A stretch of DNA of 64,000 bases from G016756615 sp050958605. Its GTDB lineage: Bacteria; Pseudomonadota; Alphaproteobacteria; Rhizobiales; Rhizobiaceae. Within the stretch, counting starts at the first letter, position 1; each line of letters starts with the position of its first letter. The DNA is taken from contig NZ_JBJHDO010000002.1 in NCBI RefSeq assembly GCF_050958605.1, positions 372,001-436,000 on the forward strand, in the 5' to 3' direction. The position numbers were made by a program, and so were the translations under genes. Below are positions 1 through 8,494 of the stretch, one piece after another. The notes under the pieces are model-generated. The model saw only the letters and a list, made by a program, of their open reading frames with translations. It did no database searches and was not told the origin of the DNA.

Positions 1-20
1 GCAGCATCCAACGTCGACAC

Positions 21-51
21 TTGACCTCAATTTAGGTTGAGGTCGTATGAA
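21..51 (+). promoter_or_regulatory. SoxR/MerR-type promoter with 19-bp spacer and dyad operator
   Basis: A -35 TTGACC (21-26) and a -10 TATGAA (46-51) are separated by 19 bp. The spacer holds a perfect inverted repeat ACCTCAA-N6-TTGAGGT (24-43). An over-long spacer with a dyad between -35 and -10 is the hallmark of MerR-family activators, and CCTCAA-N6-TTGAGG is the half-site layout known for SoxR. The promoter points right, yet no convincing gene on that strand follows before trmL, which is antisense. The regulator itself may lie left of the window. That SoxR is the regulator is inferred from the half-sites only. Confidence 0.65.
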
Positions 52-175
52 GCAATCCTTCGATACCAAACGAGGGAGGCCCTGCATGCGCGGTTGGGCA
101 GGACTTTCCGGACGATCCCGCCTTGCCGATGGCATGGTCCTCCGGTTCTATCTCTTGATCAGCTGGAGGCGCCGT

Positions 176-634
176 TCAACCGACCTGCCGGATCGCCTCG
201 CCGGCCGCCATTGCCGCGGAAAGCGCGAGATTGAGGCTTCGCCCGCCGCCCTTCATCGGGATCACGAGCCGCGCGTCGGCTGCGTCGTGCACGTTGTCCG
301 GTACCCCCGCGGATTCGCGGCCGAAGAGTAGGATGTCTCCATCGGCGAACGAAAATTGCGTGTAGGGTCGCGATGCACGGGTCGAGAACAGGATCATTCG
401 GCGGCCTTCGTTGCGGCGCCATTCCTCGAAGCGCGCGAAGTTCACGTAGCGGGTGAGAGCGGCCATTTCGAGATAATCCATGCCGGCGCGCTTCAGCGCG
501 CGATCGCTCATGTCGAAGCCGGCAGGCTCGATAATGTCGACTGCCAGGCCCAGGCACGCGCCCATCCTGAGGATCGTGCCCGTGTTGCCGGCGATATCGG
601 GCTGATAGAGCGCGATGCGGAGGCCTCTCGCCAC
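176..634 (-). CDS. trmL: tRNA (cytidine(34)-2'-O)-methyltransferase TrmL
   Basis: SPOUT-family methyltransferase that 2'-O-methylates the wobble base of certain leucine tRNAs in other bacteria. The typical start RIALYQPDIAGNTG, the FGRESAGVP loop and the RSLNLA segment of the knotted SAM site are all present. The open frame reaches a GTG at 673, but family members begin just before the RIALYQ segment. A GTG at 634 has a GGAAAGG ribosome site about 9 bases upstream, so that start is preferred (152 residues, the usual length). It stands alone, facing away from the ABC exporter genes; its 3' end faces the SoxR-type promoter at the window edge. Confidence 0.9.
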   Translation of the reverse strand: MARGLRIALYQPDIAGNTGTILRMGACLGLAVDIIEPAGFDMSDRALKRAGMDYLEMAALTRYVNFARFEEWRRNEGRRMILFSTRASRPYTQFSFADGDILLFGRESAGVPDNVHDAADARLVIPMKGGGRSLNLALSAAMAAGEAIRQVG

Positions 635-1163
635 GTTTTCGAGCCTTTCCCTGGAGTGTCTTTCAGGCGACACGACCGACGGCAGGTTGCAGAATACCGT
701 TCTGGGGCATGGCCATCTCCGGCGAAATCGTCTACAGAACGTGCAGTGTCAACTCGAACCGAAGGAGGCGGCGATGAATATCTACCGGATACGTAGCGCA
801 TCGGCTCGCCCATGCGGCTGGCGCCTAGCCTGACGGCGGTTTCGGTTCGACGCGTTTTCTGAAGGCTGCATCACCCCGATTCCCGCCGGAAATACTTTCC
901 GCATTCGAAGGAATCAAAGATGCCTGCCAGTTTTCGAAATAAGCCCGCCGTCTCGCCCAGGTCTGTGGCTCAGCGCGAGGAGCCCACGAACCCGCCGGAG
1001 GCGGCAGCAGCCACCGATCTGTCAGGAGTGCTCAGGCCGCTCCTTGGCGAGAGGCGGTCGGAAGCGCATGTGAAGCCGAGCGGGCAAGCGCCGACAAGGC
1101 TGTGCCGCAGATGTTTGATTTTCGGTGCCCGCATGGGCACAACGACATTCGAAAGAGCAGAAA
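635..1163. other. Intergenic region upstream of the ABC exporter pair
   Basis: About 530 bp between trmL and the first ABC exporter. It holds a 19-codon open frame with a strong ribosome site (774-833, listed separately). A second frame starts at 920 with AAGGA about 7 bases ahead and runs into the ABC gene. No clear promoter or rho-independent terminator was recognised. Confidence 0.5.
774..833 (+). CDS. Possible 19-residue leader peptide upstream of the ABC exporters
   Basis: ATG at 774 follows an excellent ribosome site (GAAGGAGG, about 6 bases away). It opens a frame of 19 codons ending in TGA, encoding a basic peptide that begins MNIYRIRSAS and ends CGWRLA. It lies 330 bp ahead of the first ABC exporter gene and nothing else in that stretch has a better start. 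It could be a leader peptide or a genuine microprotein, or the ribosome site could be chance. No family is recognised. Confidence 0.3.
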   Translation: MNIYRIRSASARPCGWRLA

Positions 1164-3065
1164 ATGTTCCGCTGGTTTGAGACGAAACTGGATCCGTTCC
1201 CGCTCGAGGAGCCGGTCGAACCGCCCAGGACGCTGATCGCCTTCTGTCTACATTACACGAAGGGAGCGTGGCCGTTCATCGCCGTCTCGGCGACGCTCAC
1301 TGCCTGCGTGGCGATGGCCGAGGTCTGGATGTTCGGTTTCCTCGGCTCGATCGTCGACTGGCTCTCCGCTCAAAGCCGCGAAACCTTCCTGCAGACGGAG
1401 GGGTGGAAGCTCGCCGGCATGGCCTTTGTCGTCCTGGTGCTTTTGCCGGCAACCGTTTTCATCAATTCGCTGATCAACCAGCAGACACTCATGGGCAACT
1501 ACCCCATGCGCATCCGCTGGCAGGTGCACCGTTACCTGCTGAAGCAGTCCATGGCCTTCTATCAGGACGAGTTCGCCGGCCGCATCGCGACGAAGCTGAT
1601 GCAGACCGCGCTCGCCGTGCGCGAATGCGTCATCAAGCTGGTCGACGTGCTGAATTATGTCGTCGTCTACTTCCTCGGCATGCTGCTCATCGTAGGCTCG
1701 TCTGACTGGCGCCTTGCCTCGCCGCTCGCCGTTTGGCTCGTCTGCTATATCTTGCTCTTGCGCTTTTTCATTCCGCGCCTCGGCAAGGTCTCGGAAGAGC
1801 AGGCCGACGCGCGCTCGGTCATGACAGGCCGCGTGGTCGACAGCTACACCAATATCCAGACGGTGAAGCTGTTCTCGCACGCGCGCCGTGAGGCCTCCTA
1901 CGCCCGGGAGGGCATGGGCATCTTCATGGACACGGTCTACAGGACGATGCGACTGGTCACCGGCCTCTACGCCTGGCTCTACCTTCTGAACTCGATGCTG
2001 CTCGCGTCGGTCGCGACGCTCTCCATATGGCTCTGGTTGAACGAGGCCGTGACGATCGGCGCGGTGGCCGTGGTGATCGGTCTCGTCCTCAGGCTGTGGG
2101 GCATGTCGCAATGGATCATGTGGGAGATGTCCGCCCTGTTCGAGAATATCGGCACCGTGCAGGACGGCATCAGCTCGATTTCACTGCCGCGTCTCGTCGA
2201 AGACAAGGCGGATGCCCGTCAGCTTCAGGTTGCCGAGGGCGGCATCGAATTCGACCGCATCCGCTTTCACTATGGCAAGGGCAAGGGCGTCATCGAGGAC
2301 CTGTCGCTCTCCATCCGGCCGGGCGAGAAGGTCGGGCTGGTCGGACGTTCCGGTGCCGGCAAGTCGACACTCGTCAATCTGCTCCTGCGCTTCTACGACC
2401 TCGAAGGCGGGCGCATTCTGATCGACAGGCAGGAGATCGCGTCGGTCACGCAGGATTCGCTGCGGGCGCAGATCGGCATGGTCACCCAGGACACCTCGCT
2501 GCTTCACCGTTCGGTGCGCGACAATATTCTTTATGGGCGGCCTGACGCGACGGAGGAGATGATGGTCGAGGCGGCGCGGCGCGCCGAAGCGACAAGCTTC
2601 ATCTCGTCGCTTGCCGATGCCAAGGGGCGCAAGGGTTTCGACGCCCATGTCGGCGAGCGCGGCGTCAAGCTCTCCGGAGGACAGCGGCAGCGCATCGCGA
2701 TCGCGCGGGTGATGCTGAAGGACGCGCCTATCCTGATCCTCGACGAGGCGACTTCGGCGCTCGATTCGGAAGTCGAGGCGGCAATCCAGGAGAACCTTTA
2801 TCGGCTGATGGAGGGCAAGACGGTGATCGCGATCGCGCATCGCCTGTCGACGATCGCGGCCATGGACAGGCTGGTGGTGATGGACAATGGCCGGATCGTC
2901 GAGGAAGGTCCTCACGACGTTCTGGTCGAGAAGGGCGGCCTTTACGCCCAGCTTTGGCAGCGCCAGTCCGGCGGTTTCCTGCTGCATGACGAGGAGCCTA
3001 TCGAAGCCGTGGCCACGAAAGGCAAGGAGATCGGCGAGGCGATCAAGACGGAGGCCGCAGAATGA
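1164..3065 (+). CDS. ABC exporter, fused permease-ATPase (first of tandem pair)
   Basis: 633-residue half-transporter of the MsbA/LmrA architecture. A six-helix transmembrane domain occupies roughly residues 30-340. The ATPase domain has Walker A GRSGAGKS near 394-401, signature LSGGQ near 503, Walker B ILILDEA near 525 and an H-loop AHR near 560. All catalytic motifs are intact. An in-frame ATG at 1125 lies upstream, but the ATG at 1164 starts the MFRWFETKLDPF segment that matches the N-terminal region of its neighbour, so it is chosen. The next gene, 75 bp downstream, is a paralogue, suggesting a heterodimeric exporter. The substrate (lipid, peptide or drug) cannot be told from sequence. 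Confidence 0.88.
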   Translation: MFRWFETKLDPFPLEEPVEPPRTLIAFCLHYTKGAWPFIAVSATLTACVAMAEVWMFGFLGSIVDWLSAQSRETFLQTEGWKLAGMAFVVLVLLPATVFINSLINQQTLMGNYPMRIRWQVHRYLLKQSMAFYQDEFAGRIATKLMQTALAVRECVIKLVDVLNYVVVYFLGMLLIVGSSDWRLASPLAVWLVCYILLLRFFIPRLGKVSEEQADARSVMTGRVVDSYTNIQTVKLFSHARREASYAREGMGIFMDTVYRTMRLVTGLYAWLYLLNSMLLASVATLSIWLWLNEAVTIGAVAVVIGLVLRLWGMSQWIMWEMSALFENIGTVQDGISSISLPRLVEDKADARQLQVAEGGIEFDRIRFHYGKGKGVIEDLSLSIRPGEKVGLVGRSGAGKSTLVNLLLRFYDLEGGRILIDRQEIASVTQDSLRAQIGMVTQDTSLLHRSVRDNILYGRPDATEEMMVEAARRAEATSFISSLADAKGRKGFDAHVGERGVKLSGGQRQRIAIARVMLKDAPILILDEATSALDSEVEAAIQENLYRLMEGKTVIAIAHRLSTIAAMDRLVVMDNGRIVEEGPHDVLVEKGGLYAQLWQRQSGGFLLHDEEPIEAVATKGKEIGEAIKTEAAE

Positions 3066-3140
3066 TGCGGCCAATCACCTTGGCGTTCCTATATCCATTT
3101 CGGCTGGAGTCCGCTCCGGCCGGATGAAAAAGGCGCAGGA

Positions 3141-5009
3141 ATGAACGACGACGAATTCCCCGAAAGCTTGTGGCGGCGCTTCGAAGGCGCGATCGACCCG
3201 TTTCACGATACGGATCGGGAGGTGCTGCCGGCCTCGGCCTGGGAGTTCATCTTCTATTTCGCCCGTCAAGCGAAATGGCCCTTCGTCCTGCTGCTGATCG
3301 TGGGCGGCCTTGCCGGTGCAATCGACGCGGCGATGTACTGGTCGGTCGGCTGGCTGATCGACCTCATGGACTCATCGAGCCCGGCGCGGCTCTTCGCCGA
3401 CCATTGGCCGCAGCTCCTCGGGCTGCTCCTGCTGGTGCTCGTGGCGCGCACGGCGATCCTGGTCGCCTCGGCCGTGGTCGAGCAGCAGATCATCGTGCCG
3501 GGGTTTTATTCGATGGTGCGCTGGCAGGCGTTCCGGCGCGTGATAGAGCAACCTTATTCGTTCTATCAGAACGATTTTGCTGGCCGTATCGCAACCAAGA
3601 TCATGCAGGGCGGCGAGGCCGTCGGCGATTTCATCATTAATGTGTTGCAGACCATGTGGTCGTTTCTGACTTTCGTGGTTCTCGCCATCACCATCCTCGT
3701 ATCGCTCGACCCGCTGATGGGGCTGGTCGTCGGCATCTGGTTCATCGGCTATCTCGCGATCGTCCGTTTCCTTCTGCCGAAGATGCGGCGCGCCGGCCGT
3801 GAAACGGCCGACCAGCGTTCCATCTTCAATGGCCGCCTGGTGGACGCCTTCACCAACATCGTCGCGGTCAAACTCTTCGACAGCGGGCGGCGCGAGCACG
3901 CCTATATTCGGGATGGCATGGAGAGCTTTCTCGGAGCGGTCTTCCGCCTGACCCGTGCGATCACGACCGTACGGTCCTCCGTCGCCCTCCTGAACGGTAC
4001 CATGGTCAGCGCGATCGGCGCCATCGCCGTGTGGAGCTGGACACAAGGCAACATCTCGACGGGAGCGATCGCAGCGGCACTCGCCCTCGTGTTCAGGCTC
4101 AACCAGATGTCGGGCTGGATGATGTTCAACGTCAACGGCCTGATACGCAACTACGCCACCATCCAGGATGCGACCGGCACGCTCTCTGTCCGGCCGGCGA
4201 TCCGTGACGCCGCGGATGCCGTCGTCATGCCCCGCGCCGCGGGCGACATACGGTTCGAGAACGTCTCCTTCCACTACGACAAGGGCGGCGGGATCATCGA
4301 GGATCTCAACCTCCATATCCGGCCGGGCGAGCGCGTCGCGCTTGTCGGTCCGTCAGGGGCCGGGAAGACGACAATCGTCAATCTGGCGCTGCGCCTCTTT
4401 GATGTCGAGCAGGGGCGCATCCTCATCGACGGGCGGGATGTGCGCTCCGTGACACAGCCGTCGCTCAGGGCGCAGTTCGGGGTGGTCAGCCAGGACGCCA
4501 TGCTGATGCATCGTTCGATCCGAGACAACATCGCTTATGGCAAGGCCACCGCGACGGAAGGCGAGATCGTCGAAGCCGCCAAACGGGCGGCGGCCCACGA
4601 CTTCATCATGGATGTGCAGGACCCCAAGGGGCGCCGCGGGTATGACGCTCATGTCGGGGAACGCGGGGTCAAGCTTTCAGGCGGCCAGCGCCAGCGTATC
4701 GCGATCGCGCGCATGATGCTCAAGGATGCGCCGATCCTGATCCTCGACGAGGCGACGTCTGCCCTGGATTCCGAGGTGGAGGCGGCAATCCAGGACAACC
4801 TCTATCGGCTCATGGAAGGCAAGACCGTGATCGCCATAGCGCATCGACTGTCCACCATCGCTGCCCTTGACCGACTGGTCGTGCTCGACCAAGGCCGGAT
4901 CGTGGAAGAGGGCTCCCATGACGAACTGCTCGCCAGAGGCGGACTCTACGCGCAGCTCTGGAAGCGCCAATCCGGCGGCTTCCTTGCCGAAAGCCTGGCG
5001 GCGGAGTAG
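3141..5009 (+). CDS. ABC exporter, fused permease-ATPase (second of tandem pair)
   Basis: 622-residue paralogue of the preceding gene with the same layout: acidic N-terminus with RRFEGAIDPF, transmembrane domain to about residue 345, then ATPase domain with Walker A GPSGAGKT near 403, LSGGQRQ near 512 and ILILDEATSALD near 532. A ribosome site (AAGG) lies about 8 bases ahead of the ATG. Both members of the pair keep complete ATPase sites, so two active half-transporters or two homodimers are equally possible. A small unknown gene starts 5 bp after the stop and is probably co-transcribed. Confidence 0.88.
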   Translation: MNDDEFPESLWRRFEGAIDPFHDTDREVLPASAWEFIFYFARQAKWPFVLLLIVGGLAGAIDAAMYWSVGWLIDLMDSSSPARLFADHWPQLLGLLLLVLVARTAILVASAVVEQQIIVPGFYSMVRWQAFRRVIEQPYSFYQNDFAGRIATKIMQGGEAVGDFIINVLQTMWSFLTFVVLAITILVSLDPLMGLVVGIWFIGYLAIVRFLLPKMRRAGRETADQRSIFNGRLVDAFTNIVAVKLFDSGRREHAYIRDGMESFLGAVFRLTRAITTVRSSVALLNGTMVSAIGAIAVWSWTQGNISTGAIAAALALVFRLNQMSGWMMFNVNGLIRNYATIQDATGTLSVRPAIRDAADAVVMPRAAGDIRFENVSFHYDKGGGIIEDLNLHIRPGERVALVGPSGAGKTTIVNLALRLFDVEQGRILIDGRDVRSVTQPSLRAQFGVVSQDAMLMHRSIRDNIAYGKATATEGEIVEAAKRAAAHDFIMDVQDPKGRRGYDAHVGERGVKLSGGQRQRIAIARMMLKDAPILILDEATSALDSEVEAAIQDNLYRLMEGKTVIAIAHRLSTIAALDRLVVLDQGRIVEEGSHDELLARGGLYAQLWKRQSGGFLAESLAAE

Positions 5010-5014
5010 GGCAG

Positions 5015-5329
5015 ATGGCTTTGCGCCCGCCAAGCTTCTCTTCGGGTCGTACATCCTCCCAAAGCGGGTCGAACGTGCTCGACTACGAGATCGCCGGCGA
5101 AATGGCCTCGGCTCTTGGCCGTGCCGGCCGGCGCGTCGAGGAGACGCTCGCACTTCTGCGTGCCGAGGCGCTTGAGAGTGAGGCGAGGCCGCGCCTCCTA
5201 CGCGATGCCGCCGAAGCCGTACATGCCTATTTCATCCAGCGCGAATTATGCGGGATGCGCCGCCATGAGGCCGTGATTCGTGAGTACGACATCCCGAAGG
5301 CGGTCCTCGTCCGGCTGGGCGCCAAGTGA
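5015..5329 (+). CDS. Small helical protein of unknown function, ABC-linked
   Basis: 104-residue soluble protein starting 5 bp after the second ABC exporter, so very likely translated from the same message. After a Ser/Arg-rich N-terminus of about 20 residues, the rest is predicted mostly helical, with charged segments such as AGRRVEETLALLRAEALESE and a C-terminal part including YFIQRELCGMRRHEAVIREY. It resembles the small DUF6665-type proteins of rhizobia, an assignment made from memory and not checked. No catalytic motif is visible. Its position suggests an accessory role to the exporter pair, but that is inference only. Confidence 0.6.
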   Translation: MALRPPSFSSGRTSSQSGSNVLDYEIAGEMASALGRAGRRVEETLALLRAEALESEARPRLLRDAAEAVHAYFIQRELCGMRRHEAVIREYDIPKAVLVRLGAK

Positions 5330-5638
5330 TGCAGGTCGTTGGTGTCTTGTTCCGGCCAAAGCGGCAATTGCCGCCATTGTGCCGAGCACCGGATTCGACG
5401 ATGCGAGCGCCGTCTGTCAGATCGGCGCAAGGCCAGAAAATCCGGGCTGGGAATAAAGCCCGCGACAATCTGCCCTGAGGCCGTCAGGCGTCTGGACAAG
5501 CGCATTCTTCACGCATAAACCAGCCCGACAATGCCGGAGGTATTCGCTAGCCCGTTCGCCATGCGCCGTCGGGCCGGCGTTGGTGAGCGGGGGAAGGCTC
5601 GACCGCCGGCGATCATGAGGGAAAAGGATTAGAGTCCC
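5330..5638. other. Intergenic region upstream of petABC
   Basis: 309 bp without a supported gene. It includes a perfect 14-bp palindrome GCGGCAATTGCCGC at 5361-5374, close after the preceding stop, that could stall transcription. A possible but poor promoter is TGGACA near 5492 with TAAACC 17 bp later. The petA ribosome site is the GGAAAAGGATTAGAG just before its GTG. No attenuator or riboswitch was recognised. Confidence 0.4.
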
Positions 5639-6202
5639 GTGAGCGCACACGATACGACGGAGCCCACCCGGCGAGATTTTCTATATATAGCGACAGGCAT
5701 GGCCGGTGTTGTCGGCGCTGGCGCCGTGGCATGGCCGTTCATCGACCAGATGCGTCCCGATGCTTCCACGCGCGCGCTGGCCTCTGTCGAGGTGGACGTT
5801 TCCTCGCTCGAGCCGGGTATGTCGCTGACGGCCAAATGGCGCGGCAAGCCGGTGTTCATCCGTAACCGCACGCCTGAGGAGATCGAGGCGGCCAAGGCTG
5901 TTCCGCTCGCCGATCTCAAGGATCCGGTTGCGCGCAACGCCAATATCGCATCCGACGCCCCGGCCACCGATGCGGACCGCTCTGCCGGTGAAGGCAAAGA
6001 AAACTGGATCATCATGGTCGGCGTCTGCACCCATCTCGGCTGCGTGCCGCTCGGCCAGTCCGGCGATTTCGGCGGCTGGTTCTGCCCTTGCCACGGCTCG
6101 CACTACGATACCGCCGGTCGTATCCGTAAGGGGCCGGCGCCGGAGAATTTGGCCGTGCCGGCATTCGAATTCATCTCCGACACTAAAATCCGGATCGGCT
6201 AA
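5639..6202 (+). CDS. petA: Ubiquinol-cytochrome c reductase iron-sulfur (Rieske) subunit
   Basis: Rieske subunit of cytochrome bc1, which takes one electron from ubiquinol and hands it to cytochrome c1. It has 187 residues and a GTG start preceded by GGAAAAGGATT. A twin-arginine motif TRRDFL at 10-15 precedes a hydrophobic anchor (16-34), as expected for a Tat-inserted Rieske protein. The 2Fe-2S ligands are in CTHLGC (130-135) and CPCHGSH (149-155). It is the first gene of petABC and is followed 12 bp later by petB. The two cluster boxes and gene order make the identification secure. Confidence 0.97.
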   Translation: MSAHDTTEPTRRDFLYIATGMAGVVGAGAVAWPFIDQMRPDASTRALASVEVDVSSLEPGMSLTAKWRGKPVFIRNRTPEEIEAAKAVPLADLKDPVARNANIASDAPATDADRSAGEGKENWIIMVGVCTHLGCVPLGQSGDFGGWFCPCHGSHYDTAGRIRKGPAPENLAVPAFEFISDTKIRIG

Positions 6203-6214
6203 GGGGGCATTTCC

Positions 6215-7504
6215 ATGGCTGGTGGACACTCGACCTATAAGCCGACGAGCGGTATCGGGCGCTGGATCGATGCGCGCATGCCATTGCCGCGGCTCGTCTA
6301 TGATTCTTTCGTCGCCTATCCAGTTCCGCGCAATCTGAACTATGCCTACACGTTCGGCGGCATCCTTTCGATCATGCTGGTAGCGCAGATCCTGACCGGC
6401 GTCGTGCTCGCCATGCACTATGCCGCCAATACAGGGATCGCTTTCCAGTCGGTCGAAAGGATCATGCGCGACGTGAATTCGGGGTGGCTGCTGCGCTACC
6501 TCCATTCCAACGGCGCCTCGTTCTTCTTCATCGCCGTCTACATCCATATTTTCCGTGGTCTCTATTACGGGTCCTACAAGGCGCCGCGCGAACTGCTGTG
6601 GATCCTGGGCTGCATCATCTATCTGCTGATGATGGCGACAGGCTTCATGGGGTATGTGCTGCCTTGGGGACAGATGAGCTTCTGGGGCGCGACCGTCATC
6701 ACCGGTTTCTTCACCGCCATCCCCTTGGTCGGCGAATGGATCCAGCAGTTGCTGCTTGGCGGTTTCGCCGTCGACAATCCGACCCTCAACCGCTTCTTCT
6801 CGCTTCATTACCTGCTGCCCTTCATGATCGCCGGCGTCGTGGTGCTCCATGTCTGGGCGCTGCACGTGACGGGTCAGACCAATCCGACGGGCATCGAGGT
6901 AAAGTCGAAGACCGACACGGTTCCGTTCACGCCGCATGCGACCACCAAGGACGCGTTCGCCATGGTCGTGTTCCTCGCCGTCTTCGCCTATTTCGTCTTC
7001 TACATCCCGAACTATCTCGGCCATCCCGACAACTACATCGTCGCGGACCCGCTGAAGACGCCTGCACACATCGTGCCTGAATGGTACTTCCTGCCGTTCT
7101 ACGCGATCCTGCGCGCCATCACCTTCAATATCGGCCCGATCAACTCCAAGCTGGGCGGCGTGCTGGCCATGTTCGGCTCCATCGCGGTGCTGTTCGTCGT
7201 CCCCTGGCTCGACACCTCCAGGGTTCGCTCCGCGGTGTACCGTCCTTGGTACAAGCTGTTCTTCTGGCTGTTCTTCCTGAACGCCATCTTCCTGGGCTGG
7301 CTGGGATCCCGCCCGGCGGAGGGTTCCTATGTGGTGATGGCCCAGATCGGCACGCTCTATTACTTCGCCTTCTTCCTTGTGATCATGCCGGTGCTCGGCC
7401 TCATCGAGACGCCGCGTCGCCTGCCCAACTCGATCACCGAGGCGGTGCTGGCCAAGAAGGGCGAGACGCCGGTTGCGACCGCTGCGGCGGAAGCCAAGAG
7501 TTGA
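6215..7504 (+). CDS. petB: Cytochrome b subunit of the bc1 complex
   Basis: 429-residue membrane protein with eight or so transmembrane helices carrying hemes bL and bH. The helix B segment ASFFFIAVYIHIFRGLYYGSY and the helix D segment VVVLHVWALHVTG supply the paired histidines. The quinol-oxidation motif PEWY is present near residues 288-291. Length is normal for bacterial cytochrome b. A ribosome site is weak (AAGGGGGCATTTCC) but the start is fixed by the 12-bp gap after petA. It works with petA and petC in the inner membrane to pump protons while reducing cytochrome c. Confidence 0.97.
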   Translation: MAGGHSTYKPTSGIGRWIDARMPLPRLVYDSFVAYPVPRNLNYAYTFGGILSIMLVAQILTGVVLAMHYAANTGIAFQSVERIMRDVNSGWLLRYLHSNGASFFFIAVYIHIFRGLYYGSYKAPRELLWILGCIIYLLMMATGFMGYVLPWGQMSFWGATVITGFFTAIPLVGEWIQQLLLGGFAVDNPTLNRFFSLHYLLPFMIAGVVVLHVWALHVTGQTNPTGIEVKSKTDTVPFTPHATTKDAFAMVVFLAVFAYFVFYIPNYLGHPDNYIVADPLKTPAHIVPEWYFLPFYAILRAITFNIGPINSKLGGVLAMFGSIAVLFVVPWLDTSRVRSAVYRPWYKLFFWLFFLNAIFLGWLGSRPAEGSYVVMAQIGTLYYFAFFLVIMPVLGLIETPRRLPNSITEAVLAKKGETPVATAAAEAKS

Positions 7505-7535
7505 AACGTAGAGAATCTTTGAGAGGACTGTTTTC

Positions 7536-8399
7536 ATGAAGAAGATTCTCAGCGGACTGGCGGCGCTCGGCTTCGTGCTCGCTGCGGCAGGCGCGGTGAA
7601 TGCGGCGGAGGAGGCTGGGCACAGCGCTGCCGAGCCGACCCACTTCCCGATCCACAAGCCGGTGCAGCAGGACTGGTCCTTCGCCGGGCCGTTCGGCACT
7701 TACGACAGGGGCCAGCTTCAGCGCGGTCTCAAGATCTACAAGGAAGTCTGCTCCGCTTGTCATTCCATGAGCCTTGTCCCCTTCCGCAGCCTGGAAGGCC
7801 TTGGTTACTCGGAAGCCCAGGTGAAGGCCTTCGCGGCTGAATACACTGTCCAGGACGGGCCCAACGCCGACGGTGAAATGTTCGAACGTCCGGCTCTGCC
7901 GACGGACTACTTCCCATCACCGTTTCCGAATGCGATCGCTGCGGCAGCCGCCAACAACGGCGCGGCGCCACCCGACTTCTCGCTCATCGCCAAGGCGCGT
8001 GGTGTGGAACGTGGCTTCCCGACCTTCGTCTTCGATATCTTCACCGGGTATGCCGAGAACGGACCGGACTACATCCACGCCCTGCTGACGGGCTATGACG
8101 AGCAGCCCCCGGCCGGCATGGAGATCGCGGAAGGAACGCACTACAACCCGTATTTCATAGCGGGTAAGTCGCTGGCGATGGCCAAGCCGCTTTCCGACGG
8201 CCAAGTGACCTACGAGGACGGTTCGCCAGAGACGGTCGAGCAGTATTCACGCGACATCGCGGCCTTCCTGATGTGGGCGGCCGAGCCTCATCTTGAGGAC
8301 CGCAAGCAGACCGGCTTCCGGGTCATTGTTTTCCTGATCCTGTTCGGTGGGCTGGTCTATCTCACCAAGCGCAAGGTCTGGGCCGGCACACCGCATTGA
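7536..8399 (+). CDS. petC: Cytochrome c1
   Basis: 287 residues. A Sec signal peptide (MKKILSGLAALGFVLAAAGA) is followed by the mature heme-binding domain with CSACH at 72-76. The sixth ligand is probably the methionine in SLAMAKPL. A C-terminal anchor (FRVIVFLILFGGLVYL) ends in a Lys/Arg-rich tail. It accepts electrons from the Rieske centre and passes them to soluble or membrane cytochrome c. The ATG has GAGAGGA about 10 bases upstream. A rho-independent terminator follows at 8423, which closes the petABC operon. Confidence 0.96.
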   Translation: MKKILSGLAALGFVLAAAGAVNAAEEAGHSAAEPTHFPIHKPVQQDWSFAGPFGTYDRGQLQRGLKIYKEVCSACHSMSLVPFRSLEGLGYSEAQVKAFAAEYTVQDGPNADGEMFERPALPTDYFPSPFPNAIAAAAANNGAAPPDFSLIAKARGVERGFPTFVFDIFTGYAENGPDYIHALLTGYDEQPPAGMEIAEGTHYNPYFIAGKSLAMAKPLSDGQVTYEDGSPETVEQYSRDIAAFLMWAAEPHLEDRKQTGFRVIVFLILFGGLVYLTKRKVWAGTPH

Positions 8400-8422
8400 G
8401 CGGAAACCGGATATTGTTTTGG

Positions 8423-8448
8423 AAGGGCGCCTGACGGGCGCCCTTTTC
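8423..8448 (+). terminator. Rho-independent terminator of petABC
   Basis: Perfect 9-bp stem AAGGGCGCC (8423-8431) / GGCGCCCTT (8437-8445) with a 5-base loop, followed by TTTCATT. It sits 24 bp after the petC stop and before apt. Confidence 0.85.
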
Positions 8449-8494
8449 ATTCGAACTGGAAAACGGCATGAATGTCGCGAACCGGATCCCTGCC

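Noticed and set aside
920..1180. An 86-codon frame with an AAGGA site 7 bases ahead, running into the first ABC exporter gene
   Set aside because: It overlaps the start of the exporter, has no recognisable domain, and its sequence is Arg/Pro/Ala-rich as expected by chance at this GC. Kept as a possibility only; see the intergenic entry.
5681..7699. A 672-codon open frame on the minus strand across petABC
   Set aside because: Shadow of petA/petB/petC; composition is low-complexity Arg/Asp/His and no domain fits.
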